Source: Suilimivivens aceti
GTDB taxonomy: Bacteria > Bacillota > Clostridia > Lachnospirales > Lachnospiraceae
Length of the DNA stretch: 64,000 bases
Reading direction: 5' to 3'
Assembly: GCF_025567405.1 (NCBI RefSeq)
Contig: NZ_JAOQKJ010000011.1
Span: forward strand, 22,235 to 86,234
Part shown: positions 42,981 through 52,215 of the stretch, one piece after another
Numbering within the stretch: the stretch's first letter is position 1
Layout: every line of letters begins with the position of its first letter
Notes under the pieces: model-generated
Databases searched by the model: none
Seen by the model: the letters and a program-made list of their open reading frames with translations, nothing else
Told to the model about the DNA's origin: nothing
Translations under genes and position numbers: made by a program

Positions 42981-44213
42981 ATGAATACAACAAATACAGC
43001 TATAGATAAAAGAAGTATCGCAGCTCCAGACAACAAAAGCAACGCAGATTCAACATACAAAACAGAGGCTGGCAGGCACTGGTGTGCCATTTATGGAAAT
43101 GCCATGTCCATCACTGACCACAGGGTAGAAACCTACAGCAAAGATCTCACACTGCGCTATCCTGTCAAAGTTCCTTTTGCAGGAAGTGCCCTTCGATTTA
43201 CCTTTGATAATTTCTGTGGCACAGAATCTATTACGATTTCTGCTGCTTTCGTGGCCATGACCGGAAACACTCCCGAATCCATAATAAAAGAAACTTCGAG
43301 GCAGATTACCTTTGACGGTAATGTCTCCATTACTATTCCCGCCGGGAAGCGTATCCTCAGTGATCCTCTTCCTTTTCCTGTCAGCCAGGGTGATTCCGTC
43401 TCTGTCAGCTTTTATCTGAAAGAATTTACCCTGATGCGTTCAGGTGTCATTGCAACCGGGCCTTTTTCCAAAGGCTTTTATTCCGTTCACAACCACTCAA
43501 CTGCTGAGGTTCTTCCTCTGAATGAAACAAGAAAGACAAACTGCTTTTATTTTTTAAGTGACATCAGCCTCTATACAGACAGCTGCAATCATGCAGTTAT
43601 CTGCTATGGTGATTCCATTACCTCACAGGACTGGCCAGATTACATGCTGGCAGAATGCCTGAAGGTACCTGATAACCATACTGCCATTATCCGAAAAGCC
43701 GCCAGCGGCACCAGGATCCTGCGTCAGTATGACAATATCACTTATGAATCCTATGGACTGATGGGAAAGGTCCGTTTCCCTCACGAGCTTCCTGTTGCCG
43801 GTGCCGATACGATCATCATCCAGCAGGGAATCAACGACATCATTCACCCGGTAGGCACAGACGTGAATCCCTTCCGTCCCATGAGCGATCTGCCAACCAT
43901 TGATGAACTGACCGAAGGACTTATCTGGTACATTCAGGAAGCCTGTAAGCTGGGTTATCACATTTTCATGGGTACTCTGCTTCCCATTGAGGGCTGGCGT
44001 ACCTATGCTCCCTTCCGGGAAACATTAAAAAATCAGGTCAATGACTTCATCCGAAGCACAGACCTGATCGATACCTGTATTGATTTTGACAAAGAAGTAC
44101 GTGATCCTGCTCACCCTACCGCTTTCCGTGCAGGGTATGACAGTGGCGATCATCTGCACCCCAGTGCGGCCGCTTATGAAGCCATGGGAAGACTGGCATT
44201 CAGAAGCCTGTAA
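42981..44213 (+). CDS. SGNH/GDSL esterase with N-terminal beta domain
   Basis: 410 aa. N-terminal ~190 residues look beta-rich (LRYPVKVPFAGSALRFTFDNFCG), as in two-domain carbohydrate esterases. The SGNH domain has VICYGDSITSQDW, KAASGTRIL, QQGINDIIHP and the C-terminal SGDHLHPSAAAYEAMG with the catalytic DxxH. No signal peptide is visible. Probably removes acyl groups from plant or host sugars. Start ATG 42981 with GGAAAGGA upstream; the frame extends upstream without a site. Confidence 0.85.
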   Translation: MNTTNTAIDKRSIAAPDNKSNADSTYKTEAGRHWCAIYGNAMSITDHRVETYSKDLTLRYPVKVPFAGSALRFTFDNFCGTESITISAAFVAMTGNTPESIIKETSRQITFDGNVSITIPAGKRILSDPLPFPVSQGDSVSVSFYLKEFTLMRSGVIATGPFSKGFYSVHNHSTAEVLPLNETRKTNCFYFLSDISLYTDSCNHAVICYGDSITSQDWPDYMLAECLKVPDNHTAIIRKAASGTRILRQYDNITYESYGLMGKVRFPHELPVAGADTIIIQQGINDIIHPVGTDVNPFRPMSDLPTIDELTEGLIWYIQEACKLGYHIFMGTLLPIEGWRTYAPFRETLKNQVNDFIRSTDLIDTCIDFDKEVRDPAHPTAFRAGYDSGDHLHPSAAAYEAMGRLAFRSL

Positions 44214-44237
44214 TCAACAACCCCCACACCACAGCCA

Positions 44238-44280
44238 AAGCCTGCTGTAAATAAAAATCAGCAGGCTTCTTTCTTTTTTT
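44238..44280 (+). terminator. Rho-independent terminator after SGNH gene
   Basis: AAGCCTGCTG and CAGCAGGCTT form a 10-bp stem around an A+T-rich loop and are followed by a T-rich run (CTTTCTTTTTTTT). Confidence 0.85.
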
Positions 44281-44285
44281 TTCTT

Positions 44286-44513
44286 TCACTCTCTGGCTCT
44301 TTTACCGGCCATTAGTTTCTTCATATACTCCTTCTTCAGTTCATTCTCGCTCTTTAAATTCTCAATTTCTTTCTGAAGAGACTGCACGTATTCTCTGGCA
44401 AGCTTCACACCTCCCCGGACTGCAATATCCTCATGCTGCTCCATCTCATCCAGCCACTGCATCAGGGACTTTTCCCTAATATCCTGATACTCACTCTTAT
44501 CTGGAAAATACAT
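44286..44513 (-). CDS. Hypothetical coiled-coil protein, 75 aa
   Basis: No family recognised. Acidic N-terminal half (YFPDKSEYQDIREKSLMQWLDEMEQ), then a predicted coiled coil (YVQSLQKEIENLKSENELKKEYMKKL). GGAAGGA lies upstream of ATG 44513. It overlaps the preceding 79-aa gene by 17 bases, so both are likely coexpressed. Confidence 0.6.
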   Translation of the reverse strand: MYFPDKSEYQDIREKSLMQWLDEMEQHEDIAVRGGVKLAREYVQSLQKEIENLKSENELKKEYMKKLMAGKRARE

Positions 44514-44736
44514 TCATACCACATCCTTCCCTGCCCGGCACTTCCTTACCGCTCACATAGCGGGCATTGAACTCCATATTGATCTCCCTCAGCTCCTTTT
44601 GACCGTCAATATATTCCTGATACATCTCTGCAAGACCTGACATACAGCCATCGCAGTTAGCTGATATGTTTCCAAGTGACCTGGCAACAATCGTCTCACG
44701 TTCTTCCCTAGTGGTTTCCGAAATCAAATACCCCAT
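44497..44736 (-). CDS. Hypothetical protein, 79 aa
   Basis: No family recognised. Starts MGYLISETTREERETIVARSLGNISANCDGCMSGLAEMYQEYIDG; a CxxC pair (NCDGC) near residue 28-31. GAGAGGA precedes the ATG at 44736. Forms a two-gene unit with the coiled-coil protein at 44286-44513. The compositional bias (acidic, helical) fits a small cytosolic protein. Confidence 0.6.
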   Translation of the reverse strand: MGYLISETTREERETIVARSLGNISANCDGCMSGLAEMYQEYIDGQKELREINMEFNARYVSGKEVPGREGCGMNVFSR

Positions 44737-44863
44737 AATAGTTCCTCTCTCTTTTTATGATATCCGTATTCTCACCGATCAGCTATAACAACTCCAGTAT
44801 GATTCTCACTTTTGTTTACAGCATGATTTCATGATGTCGGGGTCAAAAGCCCCGACTTTGATA

Positions 44864-44896
44864 GAAAAAAAGAAATGCTGTCTTCTTCAGCATTTC
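44864..44896 (-). terminator. Terminator of tRNA-Val/tRNA-Met transcript
   Basis: Minus strand AAATGCTG/CAGCATTT stem (44873-44880, 44888-44895 on +) followed by TTTCTTTTTTTC. A second hairpin, GTCGGGG/CCCCGAC, is at 44836-44856. Confidence 0.8.
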
Positions 44897-44910
44897 CCAT
44901 TTTCTCGTAG

Positions 44911-44984
44911 TAGCGAGAGGGGGATTTGAACCCTCGACACCACGGGTATGAACCGTGTGCTCTAGCCAACTGAGCTATCTCGCC
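44911..44984 (-). tRNA. tRNA-Met (CAU)
   Basis: 74-base cloverleaf: acceptor GGCGAGA/TCTCGCT, D-arm AGCTCAGTTGGCTAGAGC, anticodon loop TTCATAC with anticodon CAT, T-arm GGTTCAAATCC, discriminator A. Elongator type by its normal 1-72 pair; a lysidine-modified tRNA-Ile(CAU) cannot be excluded by sequence alone but is less likely. No CCA is encoded. Confidence 0.95.
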
Positions 44985-45013
44985 ATATTCAGTTTATTCT
45001 CTTTTCAGAGAAG

Positions 45014-45086
45014 TGGGACCTACAGGGCTCGAACCTGTGACCCTCTGCTTGTAAGGCAGATGCTCTCCCAGCTGAGCTAAGATCCC
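45014..45086 (-). tRNA. tRNA-Val (UAC)
   Basis: 73-base cloverleaf: acceptor GGGATCT/GGTCCC, D-arm AGCTCAGCTGGGAGAGC, anticodon loop CTTACAA with anticodon TAC, T-arm GGTTCGAGCCC, discriminator A. First of a two-tRNA transcript. Confidence 0.95.
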
Positions 45087-45105
45087 GTCCACTGCTTGTT
45101 TACCC

Positions 45106-45147
45106 AAGCCACTTTGCTAATATACCATGTTCAAAGTGGCTTGTCAA
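45106..45147 (-). promoter_or_regulatory. tRNA-Val/Met promoter within an inverted repeat
   Basis: Minus-strand TTGACA (45142-45147 on +), 17-base spacer, TATATT (45119-45124). AAGCCACTTTG (45106-45116) and CAAAGTGGCTT (45132-45142) form an 11-bp perfect inverted repeat bracketing the -10. Confidence 0.8.
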
Positions 45148-45295
45148 CACATTTTTCAATTTTTATTATCTGAATTTTTCCTTTTAATCAAAAAGTTCTG
45201 AAAAATTCAAAAATCCAGCATCTGCCATGAAGCAGCTGTCGCAAAATATCCAATATCACGTATCTCACACAGCATTGACTGCTCTTTCCCTGTCT

Positions 45296-48100
45296 TTAGT
45301 CGTTACTGTTTACATAAGCCTCGATAACATCATTCTTTCTCTCCAGTTCCCTGTCGAATCGGAAGGTGATCTTCTGTACCTCCAGACCATTCTGTGCAAA
45401 GTAAAGACGAAGTACAGCGTATTTATTATGGAATACTGCCTTTCTCTTTATCGTCTTCCACTCTCCGCCAGTTCCATTAAAGGAAAAGACTGCCATCGGT
45501 ACGCTCTGATAGATCAGTGTCGCCGGAAGCTGCGCAAGCTCTGATAAGTCTGACTTTGCTGTTACTTCCACACGATACCCGCCAAGTTTCTGCAGATCCA
45601 GTGCAAAAACGAAGTCCTTATCCTTGCCGGTATCCACTCCATCCAGAGAAATACTGATCTCATCTTCGACTTTATAATAAGTAACCTCTACATCTGAAGT
45701 GATCTCCTGATCTGTTTCTCCGATCACCTCCACACTGGTCTGTATGCCCTCCATTCTTTCAAGAGCATGGGTATTCATCAGGAATCCGCAGATATTTGCT
45801 GCATTTCTCTGCAGCTCTCCCCTTGTCAGTGTTCCTGCCTCCAGGGATGAAAGGGTATTATCATCACTGTCATTGATTGAAGCATCTGTACAGACCATAT
45901 AAAGATCGTTCTGCGCCTTTGCCATTGCCGCAAAGTTGTTGATCCTTGGCTCTTCTCCTTCGTCATTGATCTTGGCCCACCAGTCGGTCATCACGATCCC
46001 CTGAAAGCCCCACTCTCCTCGCAGGATCGTAGTATTCAGGTCATAGCTTCCGGCTGTCCAAAGTCCGTTTACGCTTCCATAGGTCGTCATAATGGAATCT
46101 GCCCCGGCTTCCCTGACTGCCATTTCAAAGCCCTTCAGATAAATCTCACGGAGTGCTCTTTCCGAAATAACAGAATCAACCGTAGATCTTCCTGTCTCCT
46201 GATTGTTGGCACAGAAATGTTTGGCAGTTCCTGTCACTCCTGCACTCTTTAAGCCACGGATCATGGCTGCTGCCATCTTTCCCGTAACAAAAGGATCCTC
46301 CGAAAAATACTCAAAGTTTCTTCCATTCAGCGGGTGTCTGTGGATATTCATACCAGGTCCCAGAAGAGCATCTATTTTGTTCTTCACCATCTCAATTCCG
46401 GTAAAGGAATACAGCTTCTCCACCAGTGCTGTATTGAAGGTGCTGGCAAGCAGTGTACCGTTGGGGAGGCTGAATGCCTTCATGCCGCTGTCAAGCCGCA
46501 TACCGGAGGGGCCGTCAGAGCAGCAGCCGCAGGGGATGCCAAAATGTGCAAGTTCCTCGGATACACCGCCAAAGGCTGCTGCCGTTCCAGGTGTTACCTT
46601 GGGGCTTCCCATACCCTCTCCGCGGATGATACAGCTTAAGTCATCATCATTAAACTGTGCCACAAAGGCATCCATGGATACCCTTCCTTCCTTTACATCG
46701 ATCAGACGGTATCCCTGATCTCCGGTAAATGGAAGTTCTTCCGGCAGCAGCTCTTTTCTCTTCTCTGCCGGATTCTTTTTTCTGAGCGGAGCAGCCTCCA
46801 TTACCTTATGTACAGCTCCGTCTTTTTCTCTTATAAAACGCATCCTCTCAAAGGGTGTCACCGGAGCCAGTGCCTGTGACAGGGAAGCAAGACATACCGT
46901 TTCCTCAAGAGTAAAGCTGCCTGCCACCTCGGTCTCCCTGACATTCCTTCCGATATGGAACAGATACTCCCCCTTTTCCAGAATATAGGAGGACACAAAG
47001 CCGCTTGCCCCTGTTTCATCATAGGAAGCAAAGCTCTCATAGGGAATAGCTATCCTCATCTGCTCTTTAAGCCCCGGCTTTAATTCCCTGGTCTTGGCAA
47101 AGCCAGCCAGCACCTTTTCCGGCTTGGAAAGTGCTCCCTCAGGAGCTGTCACATAAACCTGTACTACCTCTTTTCCGGGCACAGTCCCGATATTCTGAAC
47201 GGTAAAGGTAATCTCCGCATCCTTTTCCCCTGCGCTGAAGCTGACGTCCCCGATCCTGAAATCTGTATAGGAAAGACCAAAGCCAAAGGGATAACGGACC
47301 CTTTCCTTCGCTGCTGTTTCAAAGTAACGGTAGCCTACATAAATATCCTCCTCATAAAGATCCCTGTCCCTGTTGCCAAAATTGGCATCAGAAGGATAAT
47401 CCGTGATCTTATAAGCAATGGTATCTGTCAGCCTGCCGCTCGGACAGGTCTTACCAAGCAGTACATCTGCGGTTCCATATCCACCGACCATACCGCCCTG
47501 CCATGCGTAAAGAAGTGCCTGCGGATGATATTCCTCTACGAAATCCATATCCATGATATTTCCGGTATTCAGTACAAGGATCAGCCTTTCAAAATGCTTT
47601 CTGACCTTGGAAAGCATATCTTTTTCCTTCTCTGTCAGCAGATAAGAGCCCTCCTGGTTTTTATTGTCCTGATCCTCTCCGGCTGTTCTTCCAATGATCA
47701 CAAGAGCCGCATCGTTTCTGGCTGCCGCCTCACTGACAAGCTCCTCTGGAAGCTCCATTTCCACCTGGCACCATGGCTCATTTCCCCAGCCGACACCAGC
47801 GTCAAAGGGATGCTCCTTTACCCATGCCTCATAGGCAGAAAGAACCTGGGGATCAAGTATCACCTGCCCTGATTCCTTCAGGGCATCCAGGATACCAGTC
47901 ACCTTACTTACATTCACCATGCCTCCCGAACCGGTCCCGCTTTTATAATAATGGAACTGCATTCTGCCAAACATGGCAAGTCTTGTACCTTCCTGCAAAG
48001 GCAGTGTATGCTCCTCATTGATCAGAAGAACCTGTCCTTCCGCAACCGCCTGCCTAGCTGTTTCTTCATATGCTTTATGATCCAGAACCATTTTTTTCAT
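45296..48100 (-). CDS. Glycoside hydrolase family 3, domain-inverted
   Basis: 934 aa. Domain order is swapped relative to common GH3: the (beta/alpha)6 domain with the acid/base loop comes first (GSGGMVNV, GGYGTADVLLGKTCPSGRL, PFGFGLSYTDF, residues 1-290), then FnIII-like, then the TIM barrel (GPGMNIHRHPLNGRNFEYFSEDP, KHFCANNQ, and the nucleophile Asp in VMTDWWA). Such permuted GH3 enzymes are known from rumen clostridia as beta-glucosidases. No signal peptide: cytosolic. Substrate unassigned. Confidence 0.9.
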   Translation of the reverse strand: MKKMVLDHKAYEETARQAVAEGQVLLINEEHTLPLQEGTRLAMFGRMQFHYYKSGTGSGGMVNVSKVTGILDALKESGQVILDPQVLSAYEAWVKEHPFDAGVGWGNEPWCQVEMELPEELVSEAAARNDAALVIIGRTAGEDQDNKNQEGSYLLTEKEKDMLSKVRKHFERLILVLNTGNIMDMDFVEEYHPQALLYAWQGGMVGGYGTADVLLGKTCPSGRLTDTIAYKITDYPSDANFGNRDRDLYEEDIYVGYRYFETAAKERVRYPFGFGLSYTDFRIGDVSFSAGEKDAEITFTVQNIGTVPGKEVVQVYVTAPEGALSKPEKVLAGFAKTRELKPGLKEQMRIAIPYESFASYDETGASGFVSSYILEKGEYLFHIGRNVRETEVAGSFTLEETVCLASLSQALAPVTPFERMRFIREKDGAVHKVMEAAPLRKKNPAEKRKELLPEELPFTGDQGYRLIDVKEGRVSMDAFVAQFNDDDLSCIIRGEGMGSPKVTPGTAAAFGGVSEELAHFGIPCGCCSDGPSGMRLDSGMKAFSLPNGTLLASTFNTALVEKLYSFTGIEMVKNKIDALLGPGMNIHRHPLNGRNFEYFSEDPFVTGKMAAAMIRGLKSAGVTGTAKHFCANNQETGRSTVDSVISERALREIYLKGFEMAVREAGADSIMTTYGSVNGLWTAGSYDLNTTILRGEWGFQGIVMTDWWAKINDEGEEPRINNFAAMAKAQNDLYMVCTDASINDSDDNTLSSLEAGTLTRGELQRNAANICGFLMNTHALERMEGIQTSVEVIGETDQEITSDVEVTYYKVEDEISISLDGVDTGKDKDFVFALDLQKLGGYRVEVTAKSDLSELAQLPATLIYQSVPMAVFSFNGTGGEWKTIKRKAVFHNKYAVLRLYFAQNGLEVQKITFRFDRELERKNDVIEAYVNSND

Positions 48101-48123
48101 GCTCTTCTCCTCATCTGATTATT

Positions 48124-48915
48124 TTATTCCGTATCGGTCTTTCCATCTGCCCCTGTCTGACCTGCAGCTTCCACCAGTGCCCGCCTTTTATTACACATCA
48201 GCAGGATTCCTGCTGCCACAATAAACAGGGATATAAACTGGGAAGTGGAAAGTCCTCCCACTGCTCCTCTTTCATCATTCCTGAGAAACTCTATCAGAAA
48301 ACGCCCTACTCCATAAAGCAGCATATACAAAAAGCCTGTATCTCCCTTTCTTTTCCGCCTGGGATAAGTCGCAAGGAGAATCGCCATGATCAGGAAATTT
48401 CCTGCAGAGGAAATAAGCTGCGTCGGCAGAAGCCTTATCCCGGCAGGAGCAAGCGCACCTTCCGGAAATATCACACCGATCGGCAGATCCGTTTCTCTTC
48501 CGTAGCAGCAACCTGCCAGAAAACATCCGATACGGCCAAAGCCCTGTGCCATAGCGATCGAAGGTGCAGCCAGGTCAAAATAATCCAGAAAAATCAGCTT
48601 CTTCTTTTTACAATAAAGAATCGCTGCCACCACACCTGCAATAATACCGCCATATACCACAAAGCCCTCTGAGCCTAGTAGTGCCAGCGGATTCTTAAGG
48701 AACTGCTTCCACTCCACGATCAGAAACAGCAGCTTGGCACCAAGAAAGCCGCCAATCAGCCCCCAGATCGCAATATCTACGATCGCATCCTCGATAAGTC
48801 CGTACTTCTTTGCCCTCTTCATTGCCATAAAGACACAGCAGAGAACACCTATTCCAATCATCAGTCCATATCCATGTACCGTAAATGGTCCGATGGAAAA
48901 TAAATCAACCTTCAT
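48124..48915 (-). CDS. lgt: Prolipoprotein diacylglyceryl transferase
   Basis: 263 aa, seven membrane helices. Signature region GRIGCFLAGCCYGRETDLPIG near 130-150, YGLMIGIGVLCCVFMAM in helix 1, and RFLIEFLRNDERG near the end. It transfers diacylglycerol to lipobox cysteines such as that of the binding protein at 9055-10479. Located between GH3 and a deacetylase gene. Confidence 0.92.
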   Translation of the reverse strand: MKVDLFSIGPFTVHGYGLMIGIGVLCCVFMAMKRAKKYGLIEDAIVDIAIWGLIGGFLGAKLLFLIVEWKQFLKNPLALLGSEGFVVYGGIIAGVVAAILYCKKKKLIFLDYFDLAAPSIAMAQGFGRIGCFLAGCCYGRETDLPIGVIFPEGALAPAGIRLLPTQLISSAGNFLIMAILLATYPRRKRKGDTGFLYMLLYGVGRFLIEFLRNDERGAVGGLSTSQFISLFIVAAGILLMCNKRRALVEAAGQTGADGKTDTE

Positions 48916-48984
48916 TTTCTAATCCTTTCCTGTAAGTCCGAAACGGGCTTCTATTCTTTCCGGAGTGCTTCCCTTTATACCCTG

Positions 48985-49830
48985 TCAGCTTGGCAGCTCC
49001 AGCTTTTCATTGCCATGAATACAGTACTTCCTTCCATTCATAGCCACATAAAGCGGTGTGGCATTTGGATTCATCAGGATCTTTCCATCCGTAGAGCGCT
49101 TCAGCTCCCTGTATGCCTTCACATAATCCAGAATTTCAATATTGGTGGCACACCAGATATCCTCCTTGTACTGTGCCATATATTTCAGGAAGCTCTCCAT
49201 CAGCTCCCAGTTATTTTTCTGTGCAAATTCATAGCTGTGTCCCCAAAGATAAAAAACAAAGGGACCATCCTTCTCTTCCCTGCAGAATTTCTCTGCAAGC
49301 GCCATCAGCCTTTCATCCTCATGATGACAGGTGGGATGCCATGCAAGAAAGTCCTCTGGCAGAGAAAAATCCCCGGTGCTTTCTACGGTTCTGGCATATT
49401 CAATGCCACAGGCATCCAGTATCTCCTCGATCTGGCTGTTGTATGCCCCGTATGGATAGGCAAACCCACGGATCAGTTCCCCGGTAAGCTGTTCCAGATT
49501 ATAGCGGTCCTTCAATACCTCTGTTGCAGCCATATTCTTTGGCAGTCCTGTCAGGGACGCGTGACTGTAGGCATGGGATGCGATCTCATGTCCCTGATAA
49601 AGACAACGCACCTCTTCTGCTTCCACCCTGGAAAAATCAGTTTCAATCCCGTTTACAGTCTCCATCCCCCCTTTGCCAAGAAGACCATAATTCAGGTTAA
49701 AGGTTCCCTTCATCCCATATTCGTTTAACAGCGCTGCCAGCCTTCTGTCATGTATAGTTCCATCATCATAGCTGAAAGTCAGCGCTTTTCTTTTTCCCTC
49801 CGGAAAAAGCATGCTGATCTCATAATCCAT
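48985..49830 (-). CDS. Polysaccharide deacetylase (NodB-like)
   Basis: 281 aa. Motif 1 LTFSYDDGTIHDRRL holds the metal-binding DD; motif 2 HEIASHAYSH holds the two histidines; later RGFAYPYGAYN is motif 3. Family CE4 deacetylates chitin, xylan or peptidoglycan. No export signal visible. A final segment (AMNGRKYCIHGNEKLELPS) is a small extra tail. Confidence 0.88.
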   Translation of the reverse strand: MDYEISMLFPEGKRKALTFSYDDGTIHDRRLAALLNEYGMKGTFNLNYGLLGKGGMETVNGIETDFSRVEAEEVRCLYQGHEIASHAYSHASLTGLPKNMAATEVLKDRYNLEQLTGELIRGFAYPYGAYNSQIEEILDACGIEYARTVESTGDFSLPEDFLAWHPTCHHEDERLMALAEKFCREEKDGPFVFYLWGHSYEFAQKNNWELMESFLKYMAQYKEDIWCATNIEILDYVKAYRELKRSTDGKILMNPNATPLYVAMNGRKYCIHGNEKLELPS

Positions 49831-49845
49831 TTTCCTTCTCCTTCA

Positions 49846-50337
49846 TCAATAGCCCATGATGCCCTCTAATGACTCATCATTGTCAATCCAGTCCTGCACC
49901 AGGATCTCCCTGTAATGATCCCTGTCATCCCGGACATATACCTTAACGATCCCGGCATTGATGATCATACGCTTACACATGGAACAGCTGTTGGAATTGG
50001 CAATATATTCTCCTGTCTGTGCATCGGTTCCCGCAAGATAAATACTGCTTCCAATCATCTTATCCCTGGAAGCACTGATGATCGCATTGGCCTCCGCATG
50101 GACACTCCTGCACAGCTCATAACGCTCTCCCCTTGGGATATTAAGCTGCTGCCTGATACAGGTTCCAAGGTCAGAACAGTTTTTCCTGCCCCTTGGCGCT
50201 CCCACATAACCGGTAGAAATTACTTCATCATTATTAACGATTACTGCCCCATAGTTTCTTCGAAGACAGGTACCCCTGTGCGATACACTTTCTGCCAGAT
50301 CCAGATAATAATTTACCTTATCTCTTCTCTCCTTCAT
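49846..50337 (-). CDS. Deoxycytidylate (dCMP) deaminase family protein
   Basis: 163 aa, zinc-dependent. HAEANAI holds the zinc histidine and catalytic glutamate; SCSMCKRMIINAGI holds the two cysteines. The N-terminal GTCLRRNYGAVIVNNDEVISTGYVGAPRGRKNC segment matches ComEB/dCMP deaminase, which makes dUMP for thymidylate. It sits in a run of unrelated housekeeping genes. Confidence 0.9.
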   Translation of the reverse strand: MKERRDKVNYYLDLAESVSHRGTCLRRNYGAVIVNNDEVISTGYVGAPRGRKNCSDLGTCIRQQLNIPRGERYELCRSVHAEANAIISASRDKMIGSSIYLAGTDAQTGEYIANSNSCSMCKRMIINAGIVKVYVRDDRDHYREILVQDWIDNDESLEGIMGY

Positions 50338-50370
50338 ATCCCTTCTCCTTCCGTAAATCCCCCTGTTTCC

Positions 50371-51339
50371 TTACTTTCTCATCAGCAGAAGATAAACTGT
50401 TGCTGCTGAAACAACAATCTGTATGATAGCAAAACGGAATACGGTCTGCGTATTGGACCATCCCATCACCTTGCGCACATGATCATGAAGCGGTGTTCTT
50501 GTATGCTTCAGAATTCCGATCTTCAGAAAACGCAGCAGTGCCACCTTTACCAGTCCAAGTCCCCCATCCAGGATCAGCACGATCGCTGCCGGAATATAAA
50601 GAAAGGGGGATCCCGTTTTTAAAATAGCAATACTGATGAAAATACCCATTGCCCGTGAACCTGCATCTCCCATCAGGAGGCGGCTCGGTGTGGCATTGTA
50701 CCACAGATATCCGAGGATACAGATGCCAAATAGCAGGATCAGGTACTGCAAATCACTTCCCTTCCCAAGAATCCCATTGATCACATAAATGGTAGTCAGG
50801 GTGACCAGTACCAGTGTACCTGAAAGACCATCCACACCATCTGCACAGTTTGTCACATTGATCGATGTCCATACCAGTATCACTGTCAGCACCGCAAAAA
50901 CTACCGGTGGCACCGTCACGGTAATACCCATTGTTGCCAGTGTAAAGCTGCTTTCATTATGGTTCAGATAGGTCACTGCCAGTATGATCGCGATGATCAG
51001 GTCAAGCAGACCCTTTTTATATTCATTCCAGGGATGCTCGGCTGCATCATCCATATAACCGGTCAGCATTTCTCCTGCGATCAGCATCAGATAGATCATG
51101 GTCTCCACCGAAACCGGTGCAAAGAGAATCGCTGCTGCGATAAACACCAGCACAAAAATAATGCCTGCTCCTCTTGGCTTTCCTGCTGACAGGCTTCCAT
51201 CATGGGCAAATGCCCGGCCTGCATCCTTTGGTAAAAAGCTGCTTAGCTTTGTAAGCAGCATACATGTCAGTGCAAATGCAAGTAAAAGCCCGACTGCTGC
51301 TACCATCGGACTGTCCTGTACTAAAAATTTCTGAATCAC
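50371..51339 (-). CDS. MraY/WecA-family phospho-sugar transferase
   Basis: 322 aa, about ten membrane helices. MraY-like motifs: GKPRGAG, TGYMDDAAEHP, NCADGVDGLSG, GDAGSRAMG, TPLHDHVRKVMGWSNTQTV. The HDH/GWS stretch is MraY-like (TPLHHHFExxGW), so UDP-MurNAc-pentapeptide is a plausible donor. It is outside a cell-wall gene cluster, so it may be a second copy or the sole copy moved. Confidence 0.85.
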   Translation of the reverse strand: MIQKFLVQDSPMVAAVGLLLAFALTCMLLTKLSSFLPKDAGRAFAHDGSLSAGKPRGAGIIFVLVFIAAAILFAPVSVETMIYLMLIAGEMLTGYMDDAAEHPWNEYKKGLLDLIIAIILAVTYLNHNESSFTLATMGITVTVPPVVFAVLTVILVWTSINVTNCADGVDGLSGTLVLVTLTTIYVINGILGKGSDLQYLILLFGICILGYLWYNATPSRLLMGDAGSRAMGIFISIAILKTGSPFLYIPAAIVLILDGGLGLVKVALLRFLKIGILKHTRTPLHDHVRKVMGWSNTQTVFRFAIIQIVVSAATVYLLLMRK

Positions 51340-51386
51340 TTCTATCTCCTCCCGGCTGCCTTGCTGTTTTTTTCTTCTGTTCTCTT

Positions 51387-51974
51387 TCAGATCCCCAGTG
51401 CTTCCTTTGCCAGCTGGTCAGCCATTTCATTATAAGTATCCCCAGAATGTCCGGCAACTTTCACAAATTGGATATCAACCTGTCTGCTGGCCTCATCATA
51501 GAAAGACTTGTAGGCTCTGGTTCCCTCTTTGTTCGTCTTCCACAGTCCAAGACACCACTTAGCAATTCCCTCATAATCATGGTAAATGGCAATCTTTCTG
51601 ATCCCATGCTCCATGGCATAACGCATGGCCGCCTCTGCCCCCTTGATCTCACCGGCAACATTGTGCATGGCTGCCAGCTCTTTATCATCATATTTCTTAT
51701 GGAAGGTCTGTATCCCTTCTTTTAATAATACGACCATTCCGTAAGAAAATTCCCCGGTTCCTGCATGAAAGCTGCCATCCACATAAATCCGCAGTCTGTC
51801 CTCTTCCACCTCTTCCTTCTGGACTCCCTGCAGAAAGGTCTGTGCTTCCTCAAGCGTACCAAAGCTCTTGTACTCCGGTCCCGAAAAGCCATGGACACTT
51901 GCCCTGCATTCATCCCAGGTTCTGAAAATACCGGTTTTTCTTCCTTTTCTTACTGCATAAAATTTTGCTGCCAT
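51387..51974 (-). CDS. rnhA: Ribonuclease H with N-terminal viroplasmin domain
   Basis: 195 aa. N-terminal RNase-H-hybrid-binding module (KFYAVRKGRKTGIFRTWDEC, then FGTLEEAQTFL) and catalytic domain with IYVDGSF (Asp), AGEIKGAEAAMRYAM (Glu), IYHDYEG (Asp) and AGHSGDTYNEMADQLAKEA (His/Asp). It removes RNA from hybrids. ATG 51974 matches the family start; a TTG at 51995 has the better ribosome site (AAAGGA) and would add seven residues. Confidence 0.92.
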   Translation of the reverse strand: MAAKFYAVRKGRKTGIFRTWDECRASVHGFSGPEYKSFGTLEEAQTFLQGVQKEEVEEDRLRIYVDGSFHAGTGEFSYGMVVLLKEGIQTFHKKYDDKELAAMHNVAGEIKGAEAAMRYAMEHGIRKIAIYHDYEGIAKWCLGLWKTNKEGTRAYKSFYDEASRQVDIQFVKVAGHSGDTYNEMADQLAKEALGI

Positions 51975-52104
51975 ATGCCGACCACAGCCTTGCAAAGGCT
52001 TCCTTTCATTCTCTGCCGGAACCCTTTCCGGGCTTTGTGCGGTACTTCTAAAATACCATTTTCCAATATAAATTTCAACATACCGAATACAAAAAAGGAT
52101 GCCC

Positions 52105-52139
52105 GTAAAAAAGGATGCCCCCGTTTTCCGGGTGCATCC
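52105..52139 (-). terminator. Terminator of FliD-like gene
   Basis: Minus strand GGATGCACCCGG and its GC-rich complement (52113-52139 on +) followed by TTTTTTAC. A partial repeat (GGATGCCC) at 52098 follows. Confidence 0.7.
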
Positions 52140-52215
52140 CTTCTGATCCTCATACTATATCACTTTCCATATTCTGAAGCGAAAGAAAAGTCCTCTGTCA
52201 TCTTCTTAACGTCCC

